From contig JBIKMR010000119.1 of NCBI GenBank assembly GCA_044359155.1, forward strand, positions 1-12,327: a stretch of DNA of 12,327 nucleotides, given 5' to 3'. This DNA is from WGMK01 sp044359155. GTDB taxonomy: Bacteria; Hydrogenedentota; Hydrogenedentia; Hydrogenedentales; JAEUWI01. This document shows, piece after piece, positions 6,823 through 12,327 of the stretch (positions within the stretch are counted from its first letter, which is position 1; every line of letters begins with the position of its first letter). The notes under the pieces are model-generated. The model was not told the DNA's origin. It did no database searches and was given only the letters and a program-made list of their open reading frames with translations. The translations under genes and the position numbers were made by a program.

Positions 6823-7063
6823 AGTGACCAACGTAGGGCCGCATGGCATCTGGTTGCTGCTCGACACGGGTGAGCACTTTCTTCCTTATGAGTTGTACCC
6901 TTGGTTCAAGCGGGCAACCATCGAGCAGATACTCGATGTGAAGTTGTTGCATGCCCATCACTTGTATTGGCCACAGTTGGACGTGGACCTTTCCACCGAG
7001 ATCATCTCGCGCCCTGAAGATTTCCCCTTGCTCTCAGGGGATGGCGTTAAAGGGGGCGCGTGA
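6782..7063 (+). CDS. DUF2442 domain protein, partner of the DUF4160 gene
   Basis: This 93-residue protein contains VEVTNVGPHGIWLLL (residues 13-27), FLPYELYPWF (33-42), ATIEQI (45-50) and HHLYWPQLDVDLSTE (59-73). These are the strand and closing motifs of the DUF2442 family, where the WPxLDxDLSxE signature ends the domain. From ATG 6782 it overlaps the DUF4160 gene by 41 bp. An in-frame GTG at 6824 has a better Shine-Dalgarno (GGGAG, 6814-6818) directly after the DUF4160 stop. I prefer 6782 because the ISGVEVTN segment before the GTG looks like conserved family sequence, and GAGG at 6765-6768 can serve it. Either way, the two proteins are made in coupled translation. The function is unknown; a neutralising or regulatory partner role is inferred from gene pairing only. 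Confidence 0.8.
   Translation: MSSSALGKPISGVEVTNVGPHGIWLLLDTGEHFLPYELYPWFKRATIEQILDVKLLHAHHLYWPQLDVDLSTEIISRPEDFPLLSGDGVKGGA
6814..6818 (+). promoter_or_regulatory. Alternative Shine-Dalgarno for an internal GTG start of the DUF2442 gene
   Basis: GGGAG is followed by 5 bp and GTG at 6824, in frame with the DUF2442 protein and one base past the DUF4160 stop. This site could drive translation of a form 14 residues shorter. Confidence 0.4.
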
Positions 7064-7103
7064 ATTGTTCTACGCAACCTCGGTCATGAGGTGCGTGGCG
7101 CGA

Positions 7104-7109
7104 TATAAT
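7104..7109 (+). promoter_or_regulatory. Perfect TATAAT -10 element 7 bp before the ligase ATG
   Basis: TATAAT matches the sigma-70-type -10 consensus fully. The best -35 candidate is CGGTCA at 7081-7086 with a 17-bp spacer, matching TTGACA at three of six positions. The transcription start would fall at about 7115-7117, on or next to the ATG at 7117. No Shine-Dalgarno lies between, so the mRNA would be leaderless or nearly so. Confidence 0.5.
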
Positions 7110-7116
7110 CCCGCGC

Positions 7117-8787
7117 ATGAATCGGGACACCCCTAAACTGGTGGGCTGGTCAGGCTGCGCTCTGCTCTTGCTTGCGCCGCTGCCTTGGACCACGGCCACG
7201 CTTTCGTACGCCCACCCCAAGGAGAGTCTCATCCTTCTGCTGGGCGCGGTGTGCTGGGCGGCGTGGGCATGGCGGGGGATGGGCGATGGTCAGGCCCGCA
7301 TGGCGTGGGGGCTGGGCGTGGCGCTTGCCCCCGTGTGCGCGTGGCTGGCATTCGCCGGGGCAGCGGGGTCTACCGCCTTGGGGGTGGCATTGGCTGCCTT
7401 GGCTATTGCGCCCTTGGCGATCGACACCGTATGGCGCGCACGCTTGGAAGTCGCCTTCATCGCGGGCACGGTTCTTGTTGCGCTGTTGGCCTTGGGGCAA
7501 TTCCTTGGCCTATTGAATTCCCTGTTCCCCGTTTACGCCCACTACGATCAGCGCGCGTACTCCGTGTTCGGCAACCAGGATCTGTTGGGCGGATACATGG
7601 CCGTGGCGCTGGTGGTCTTGTGGGGGAGGGGGGCAACGTGGCCCAACCTCGCGACCATACTGTTGCAGCTTCCCTTGCTTGCTGCCTTGGGTGTCAGCGG
7701 TTGCCGCTCGGCTTGGGTCGCCGCAGTCATGGGATTACTCTTCGTGGCATGGGGTGGACGTGCCCAATGGCGGCGATACGTGGGCATGGCAGGGACACTG
7801 GCCGTGTCCAGCTTCTTGCTCTTGCTCGTCGCATGGGACAGCACAGGCGCACGGCTCGTCCGTCTATTCAGCGGCGCAGACACGGGGGCCAGCGTGCGCC
7901 TGTGGATTTGGGACGCAGCCCTTCGCATGTTTGGGGACCACCCCCTATGGGGCGTGGGGCCGGGAGCATTCGCGCGACAGAGTCCCGAATACATGGGACA
8001 GGCGCTGGCAGAAGCTGGGGAGGGGGCCTATGCCTACAACGAAGCCTGGGCCATGCACCCGCATTCGGAGCCGCTCAATGTTCTGGCGGAGGGCGGCTTG
8101 CTGGGAGTGGGGGTGGTGATGTTGTCCGGCGCGTTGTTGGTATGGATAAGAACCCCTACAAGTCGCCCCCTCACCCCGCCTGTGGCGGACAAGCCTACCC
8201 CTCTCCACTTTTCAGGTGGAGAGGGGACACGAGGTATAGCCCTCGCGCCCCTATGCACCATGGGCGCGTTCGCCTTGGTGAATGATGCTTGGCACAGCGC
8301 GCCCCATGCCTTGGTTACCTTGTGGCTGGTGGCGTGCACGCTGCCATGCGAAGCCAACACAGCACGCCGGGTGCTGTTGCCGCGCGTATTGACCTGTGCT
8401 GCGGCTGCGTTGTTATGCCTGCACGCTTATGCTGTGCTCTGGCCCAGCGTGTTGCTTACGCGGGCGGAAGACAAAGCCATGGCCGGGGGAGACGCCGTGG
8501 CGGAATACACCCGAGTCGCCTCCCATGACTACACACGGGGCGAGGCAATGCTGGGTCTGGCGACCTACCACATAGAACATGAGGCATGGCCCGAGGCACT
8601 GGCCTGCGCAACAAGCGCAGCGGAAACAATCGACACATCGCAGGTGCATTGGCTCATGGGCTTGAGCGCCGCACGCCTGCACCAAGACGACCTCGCACGC
8701 GAATCCCTGGGGCGCTGCCTATATCGTGCACCTAAGAATGCAGCCGCCCTGCAATTGCTTTCAGAACTCAGCGACAAAGAAAAGTGA
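7117..8787 (+). CDS. O-antigen ligase/polymerase family membrane protein (Wzy_C) with TPR-like C-terminus
   Basis: This 556-residue protein has about ten to twelve hydrophobic segments. The Wzy_C/WaaL core is clear: FGNQDLLGGYMA (151-162), GCRSAW with R198, RLWIWDAALRMFGDHPLWGVGPGAF (261-285), then the large loop ending HPHSEPLNVLAEGGLLG (314-330). These Arg and His residues are the ones typically needed by the family, which transfers or polymerises undecaprenyl-linked glycans on the periplasmic face. Ligase, polymerase and protein O-oligosaccharyltransferase cannot be told apart here. After the last membrane segment (about 420-445), residues 450-556 form TPR-like helical pairs (EALACATSAAE, LAREALGRCLY-like). 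Residues 350-372 are a Pro/Gly-rich insert encoded by a hairpin-rich repeat. No glycosyltransferase genes flank it, so its glycan substrate is unknown. There is no Shine-Dalgarno; a TATAAT lies just upstream. Confidence 0.85.
   Translation: MNRDTPKLVGWSGCALLLLAPLPWTTATLSYAHPKESLILLLGAVCWAAWAWRGMGDGQARMAWGLGVALAPVCAWLAFAGAAGSTALGVALAALAIAPLAIDTVWRARLEVAFIAGTVLVALLALGQFLGLLNSLFPVYAHYDQRAYSVFGNQDLLGGYMAVALVVLWGRGATWPNLATILLQLPLLAALGVSGCRSAWVAAVMGLLFVAWGGRAQWRRYVGMAGTLAVSSFLLLLVAWDSTGARLVRLFSGADTGASVRLWIWDAALRMFGDHPLWGVGPGAFARQSPEYMGQALAEAGEGAYAYNEAWAMHPHSEPLNVLAEGGLLGVGVVMLSGALLVWIRTPTSRPLTPPVADKPTPLHFSGGEGTRGIALAPLCTMGAFALVNDAWHSAPHALVTLWLVACTLPCEANTARRVLLPRVLTCAAAALLCLHAYAVLWPSVLLTRAEDKAMAGGDAVAEYTRVASHDYTRGEAMLGLATYHIEHEAWPEALACATSAAETIDTSQVHWLMGLSAARLHQDDLARESLGRCLYRAPKNAAALQLLSELSDKEK
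8165..8232. repeat. Two-hairpin repeat-like element carried in frame inside the ligase gene
   Basis: Two perfect inverted repeats lie back to back. CCGCC-TGT-GGCGG is at 8176-8188. CCCCTCTCCAC, a TTTTCAG loop, then GTGGAGAGGGG is at 8198-8226. The element encodes the low-complexity Pro/Gly stretch at residues 350-372 in a loop between two membrane segments, with no frameshift. The compact double palindrome and its odd coding content look like an interspersed REP/MITE-type repeat that entered the gene. No second copy is visible in this window. Outer boundaries are approximate. Confidence 0.6.
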
Positions 8788-8828
8788 GCCATCCCTAAGG
8801 ACGGCCCACAGAAGGCAACGATTTTTCT

Positions 8829-8852
8829 TTCGTGTGGTTCGTGTACTTCGTG
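8829..8852. repeat. Triple 9-bp-periodic TTCGTG repeat between convergent genes
   Basis: TTCGTG occurs at 8829-8834, 8838-8843 and 8847-8852, exactly 9 bp apart, after a T-rich lead-in. It lies in the 76-bp gap between the ligase stop and the stop of the PKD-repeat gene. The same gap holds a weak stem (GCC-A-TCC/GGA-C-GGC, 8788-8805), too short to call a terminator. The periodic motif may be part of an interspersed intergenic repeat. Confidence 0.5.
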
Positions 8853-8863
8853 ATTAATCTCTA

Positions 8864-11800
8864 CTACGCCCGCCGTGCCTTGCGCGCCGTAGCCACCATC
8901 ACCACGGCTATCGCCAGCCACGCCAGCACATCGCCCCACTGGCCCATGCCGGGGATGGATGCTGGAGAGGTTTGCACCGAGGACTGCGCCGCCACGCGGA
9001 CCACGCCGCCGTGGGTCACCTTGGCGACCACATGGTCAACGCCGTCGATGCTTTGCACCTCGGGCGCACTGGCCAGCCATCCGTCCACGTTTTCAGCGGG
9101 ATACCACTGGCCACCCTTGCCGTCGTCGTAGAGATAGAACAGGGTCGCCTGACCCGCCAACTCGCCCGCAGGCAGCGGCACGGCAATCGCGCGCGGCTCG
9201 GCGTATCCTGCTTCGGGAAGCAGGGCATAGGCCGCATCGCCCAGCGGAAGCAGGGCTGTGTCATCCTGCTGCGAGGCAGCATCCACCAGCACTTCCATCG
9301 ACACCGGCCCAATGAGTGCGCCATCGGTCGTAGCGCCGCCGCCCATGAAGCTGAGCAGCGTGCCATCGGCCCAAGGCTCTGTCGGGGTGTATACCACCCA
9401 ACCATCGCTCGTCGCGCCGGGCACCGCCAGCCACGTCACCTCGGTGGACTCGAAGCCATCGACCGACACCGTGCCCCAGAAGGAATCGATATCGCCGGAT
9501 GCTGCAGTAACGCGCAGGAAGAGTGGACTCATTGCGCCAGCAGTTTCCAAGGGCAGCGCGCCCACACGCACGTCGGCATAGCCGCCCAGCGACTTCGTCG
9601 CAGGCACGCCACGGTTGCCCGCATTTGGCCCGGTCAATGCGCTCTCGCATTCCGTCTCCTCGCCCGAGCGCGCTTGCACCCAGTAGAAGAACACGGTAAT
9701 CGTCGGATCGCCCGCACCTTGGCAGCCGGATGCTTCCGGCACCACCGCCGCCGTGGCCGTGGTGTCGTTGAAGGTGGTGAAATTCACCCAGCCAGTGAGA
9801 GGCGTTGCAGCAGACACAGCATTCGTTGTGGCACGCCACACGCGGTATTCCGTAGCCCCGGTCACTGTCGGCCATTGCACTTCCACGCGGTCGGCAAAGG
9901 TGCCATCTGATGCAGAGATCGACGCAGGCGCGGCAGGTGCTGTGCAAACTTCCTGACCTTCACCCTCGCCTTCCTCATCCGGCTCCGTCGCCGTAATGTT
10001 GACGGTCACTTGCGGGCTGGACAATGATCCATCGCTCACCACCAAGCGCACTGCAAACACGCCCGCACGGTCCGGTGTGATCGTCGCGCGCGACGCCGTG
10101 GCGTTGGCAATCGTTGCCGTGCTGCCGGTGGGGCGGCTGAAAATACTCCATGCAAAGGTTAGCGGGTTGCCATCGGGGTCGCTGCTCGCGGTGCCGTCCA
10201 GTTGCACCACTGTGCCCACGGTCGCGTTGCGGTTGCTACCCGCGTTTGCTACCGGCGCGGTGTTGGTGGTGCTGATACGCACGGTGTCCGGCGCGCTGTC
10301 CAGCAGGCCGTCGTTCACAATCAGTTGGACTATGTAGTCGCCCTGCACATCCACCACGAATGAAGCGGCTTGCGCCGTGCCATTCGTCAACACCGCCGCG
10401 CTGCCCGTTGGGCGAGACACGAAGGCCCAACGAAAGGTGAGCGTGTCGTCGTCTTCATCCGTACTTGCGCCGCCGTCCAGCGTAATCGTCTGGTTCAAGA
10501 GCGCAGAGCGGTCGCTTCCCGCGTTCGCACTCGGCGGGGTGTTGCCTGTGCTTATTGTCACGGTGTCCGGCGTGCTGCTGGCGAAGCCATCGTTCACGAT
10601 TAGCTGAACCACGTAGTCGCCTGCCACGTCCAGCGTAAGCGCTGGTTCCGAATCGGTTGCGTCTTCCAACACGGCGGCGCTACCCGTTGGGCGGCTGACC
10701 AAGCTCCACGCGAAAGTCAGCGTATCGCCATCGGTGTCCGTGCTTTCGCTGCCGTTCAGGCGCACGCGCTGCCCCACGGCACCGCCCACGTCGTTGCCTG
10801 CATTGGCCACGGGGGCGGCATTGTCGGTCGTCACTATCACCGTATCGGGCTCACTCTCGTCGGTGCCATCCGTCGCCACCAGCGCCACCACAAAGGTGCC
10901 GGGGCGATCCACCACGAAAGTGGGGGAGACGCTGTTGGCATTCGATATGCCTGTCGAGCTTCCCTCAGGAACAGAGGTGAAGCGCCACGAATAGGCCACC
11001 GTGTCGCCATCGGGGTCCACGCTGGCGCTGCCGTCCAGCTCGATACGATCGCCCACGCGGCTGCTCTGGTCCGGCCCTGCGTTGGCGGTCGGGGCAGAGT
11101 TCTGCGTAGTCACCACAATCGTGTCCGGCGCACTGGTCAGCGTGCCATCGTTCACCAGCAGGCGGATGACATACGCGCCCGCCTCGTCAATCGTAATCGT
11201 GGGCGTCTTCGTTGTCGGGTTAAGCAAGGTAGCCGTGCTGGTGGCAGGCTTCGACGTCAGCGTCCACGCATAGGTTAGCGCGTTGCCATCGGTGTCGGTG
11301 CTCGCGCCACCATCGAGGGTCACCGTTTCGCCAATGCGCGCCGCGCGGTCAGGCCCAGCCGATGCAGACGGAGGCGTGTTCACCGTGCTGATGGACACCG
11401 TGTCCGCCGCACTGGTCGTGCGACCGTCAAAGGTCTTCAGTTCTGCCACATACGTGCCCGGTCTATCCACCGTGAACACGGGCGATACCGAGTTGGGATT
11501 GCTCAATGCAGCCGTGCTGCCCGACGGGCGCGAGCGGAACGTCCAGATGAACAACATCTGGTCGCCATCGGCGTCGGTGCTGGCGCTGCCGTTCAGCGTA
11601 ATGTTCTGCCCAACCGTTGCGCTCTGGTCCGGCCCGGCGTTGGCCTGCGGGGGCGTGTTGTCGGTGCTCACGTTTATCGTCGCGGGCGAGCTGCTCAGGC
11701 TGCCGTCAGATACCACCAATTGCGCCGCATAGTTTCCGGGCAGGTCCAGCCGGAAGCTGGGCGTGGCCGTGGTGCGGTTGTTCAACACCGCCGTGCTGGC

Positions 11801-12327
11801 GCTGGGCTTCTCGGTCAAGGTCCACGTAAAGCGCAGGTTGTCGCCATCGGGGTCAAAGCTGTCCGAACCATCCAACACAATCGTCTCGCCCACCTGTGCC
11901 GCCAGCGGCGGGCCGGGGTCGGCAATCGGGGCGGAGTTCGACGTGCTGATGTTAATCTCGTCCACCGAACTGGCAATGCCATCGCTCACCGTCAGGCGCA
12001 CCACATAGTCCCCTTGGCGGTCCACGGTGAAGGATGCGTTGTCACGCGTCGGGGTTTGCACAATCGCGTTGCTGCCTGTGGGGGTGGACACAAAGGTCCA
12101 GCTATACGACAACACGCCCCCATCTGGGTCCAGGCTGTTGCTGCCGTCGAGTATGATTCGGTCATTCACGCGCGCGCTCTGGTCGGGGCCCGCATTCGCG
12201 ATCGGCGCCTGGTTCACCACGGTAACGCGCTGCTCCGCCACGGAAGAAGAACTCGGGGAATCGCTGGTAACCACACGGAATACGTAGTTGCCGGTAAGCG
12301 GCAGCGTCACCGTGGGCTTGCTGTTCG
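8864..12327 (-). CDS. Giant secreted PKD-repeat protein with FN3-like domain and IPTL-CTERM-like sorting tail (5' partial)
   Basis: The frame is open through the window edge at 12327, so the start and signal peptide are outside; the GTG at 12308-12310 lies inside a PKD repeat and is not the true start. At least 1153 residues are present. They run as a partial PKD-like repeat, eight full repeats (9986-12214), an acidic linker EPDEEGEGEGQEVC (about 9944-9985), an FN3-like domain (about 9641-9946, with VEVQWPTVTGATEYRVWRAT), an unrecognised domain of about 200 residues, and a C-terminal tail (8867-8956). PKD repeats are extracellular beta-sandwiches used for adhesion, spacing or carbohydrate binding. 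Cysteines C789, C863 and C888 (numbered from the GTG) could form disulfides. The protein is probably exported and then anchored or processed at the outer membrane. The gene is convergent with the ligase gene. What it binds is unknown. Confidence 0.9.
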   Translation of the reverse strand, partial: NSKPTVTLPLTGNYVFRVVTSDSPSSSSVAEQRVTVVNQAPIANAGPDQSARVNDRIILDGSNSLDPDGGVLSYSWTFVSTPTGSNAIVQTPTRDNASFTVDRQGDYVVRLTVSDGIASSVDEINISTSNSAPIADPGPPLAAQVGETIVLDGSDSFDPDGDNLRFTWTLTEKPSASTAVLNNRTTATPSFRLDLPGNYAAQLVVSDGSLSSSPATINVSTDNTPPQANAGPDQSATVGQNITLNGSASTDADGDQMLFIWTFRSRPSGSTAALSNPNSVSPVFTVDRPGTYVAELKTFDGRTTSAADTVSISTVNTPPSASAGPDRAARIGETVTLDGGASTDTDGNALTYAWTLTSKPATSTATLLNPTTKTPTITIDEAGAYVIRLLVNDGTLTSAPDTIVVTTQNSAPTANAGPDQSSRVGDRIELDGSASVDPDGDTVAYSWRFTSVPEGSSTGISNANSVSPTFVVDRPGTFVVALVATDGTDESEPDTVIVTTDNAAPVANAGNDVGGAVGQRVRLNGSESTDTDGDTLTFAWSLVSRPTGSAAVLEDATDSEPALTLDVAGDYVVQLIVNDGFASSTPDTVTISTGNTPPSANAGSDRSALLNQTITLDGGASTDEDDDTLTFRWAFVSRPTGSAAVLTNGTAQAASFVVDVQGDYIVQLIVNDGLLDSAPDTVRISTTNTAPVANAGSNRNATVGTVVQLDGTASSDPDGNPLTFAWSIFSRPTGSTATIANATASRATITPDRAGVFAVRLVVSDGSLSSPQVTVNITATEPDEEGEGEGQEVCTAPAAPASISASDGTFADRVEVQWPTVTGATEYRVWRATTNAVSAATPLTGWVNFTTFNDTTATAAVVPEASGCQGAGDPTITVFFYWVQARSGEETECESALTGPNAGNRGVPATKSLGGYADVRVGALPLETAGAMSPLFLRVTAASGDIDSFWGTVSVDGFESTEVTWLAVPGATSDGWVVYTPTEPWADGTLLSFMGGGATTDGALIGPVSMEVLVDAASQQDDTALLPLGDAAYALLPEAGYAEPRAIAVPLPAGELAGQATLFYLYDDGKGGQWYPAENVDGWLASAPEVQSIDGVDHVVAKVTHGGVVRVAAQSSVQTSPASIPGMGQWGDVLAWLAIAVVMVATARKARRA
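8867..8956 (-). other. C-terminal IPTL-CTERM-like protein-sorting signal
   Basis: The last 30 residues begin IPGMGQWGD, continue as a hydrophobic helix (VLAWLAIAVVMVA), and end with the basic ARKARRA. Ile-Pro at the front, Trp six residues after the Ile, one membrane segment and an Arg-rich end are the layout of the IPTL-CTERM family of exosortase/archaeosortase-like sorting signals. The second half of the IPTL signature differs (Gly-Met instead of Thr-Leu), so the assignment to that exact family is tentative. Confidence 0.6.
9986..12214 (-). repeat. Tandem array of eight PKD-like repeats, 279-bp unit
   Basis: Repeat boundaries at the NxAP/NTPP motif are 11939-12214 (276 bp), then seven units of exactly 279 bp: 11660-11938, 11381-11659, 11102-11380, 10823-11101, 10544-10822, 10265-10543 and 9986-10264. 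Each unit carries N-x-x-P-x-A-x-x-G near the start, LDG-x-x-S-x-D-x-DG, a W at about residue 39, GDY or GTY at about 68-70 and DG at about 78-79. The two units at 10265-10822 are the most alike (shared SRPTGSAAVL and QLIVNDG), suggesting recent duplication between neighbours. Confidence 0.9.

Noticed and set aside
8788..8805. Hairpin after the ligase stop as an intrinsic terminator
   Set aside because: The stem has a mismatch and only six pairs, and the T-rich stretch begins about 16 bp later, so it does not meet the usual form.
9986..12214. Regular repeats considered as a CRISPR array
   Set aside because: The unit is 279 bp, varies along its whole length and encodes PKD domains in one open frame; there are no short identical repeats with unique spacers.
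9996..12287. A series of 60-150-codon open frames on the + strand opposite the PKD repeats
   Set aside because: They recur about once per 279-bp unit and share similar sequence because the repeats are similar. This periodic opening is a by-product of the repeat array and its codon bias.

Overview
The window is GC-rich bacterial chromosomal DNA, about 60% GC by eye, and it is densely coding. It most likely comes from a Gram-negative environmental lineage. Pointers are an O-antigen ligase-type membrane enzyme and a very large secreted PKD-repeat protein. That protein has an acidic Glu/Gly linker and an IPTL-CTERM-like C-terminal tail (Ile-Pro, then Trp-Gly, a hydrophobic stretch, and an Arg/Lys-rich end). 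Linkers of this Glu-Gly type are familiar from Hydrogenedentota, Lentisphaerota and planctomycete-like genomes. That placement is inference and is not proven here. I see no rRNA, tRNA, CRISPR array or transposase.

Left part, + strand, 1-2548. The window opens with the last 51 codons of an M23-type metallopeptidase. A zinc-dependent medium-chain alcohol/polyol dehydrogenase follows. Next is a compact hicB-hicA toxin-antitoxin pair, then a short-chain dehydrogenase resembling gluconate 5-dehydrogenase. The two dehydrogenases look like parts of a sugar or polyol oxidation locus that the HicBA module interrupts. The short-chain dehydrogenase has Arg where the catalytic Lys of YxxxK should be.

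Middle part, - strand, 2576-6466. There are two membrane-protein genes. One is an M28 zinc aminopeptidase joined to about eight transmembrane segments and a C-terminal soluble domain, an architecture like eukaryotic ERMP1/Pff1. Upstream of it is an Nramp-superfamily transporter that has lost the canonical DPGN and MPH metal-binding motifs. The 174-bp gap between them holds an imperfect 48-bp-spaced direct repeat and a strong hairpin.

Right-middle part, + strand, 6583-8787. A small overlapping DUF4160/DUF2442 pair precedes a 556-residue Wzy/WaaL-type O-antigen ligase family protein with a TPR-like tail. A perfect TATAAT lies 7 bp before the ligase ATG and there is no Shine-Dalgarno sequence, which suggests a leaderless transcript. 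A two-hairpin, repeat-like element is carried in frame inside a loop of this protein.

Right end, - strand, 8864-12327. A giant secreted or surface protein is cut by the window edge. It contains eight full PKD-like repeats, seven of them exactly 93 codons long, then a Glu/Gly linker, an FN3-like domain, an unrecognised domain and the sorting tail. No stretch of more than 300 bases lacks a gene. No single new multi-gene system stands out. The most unusual signals are the altered active-site motifs, the in-frame repeat element and the possible leaderless ligase.
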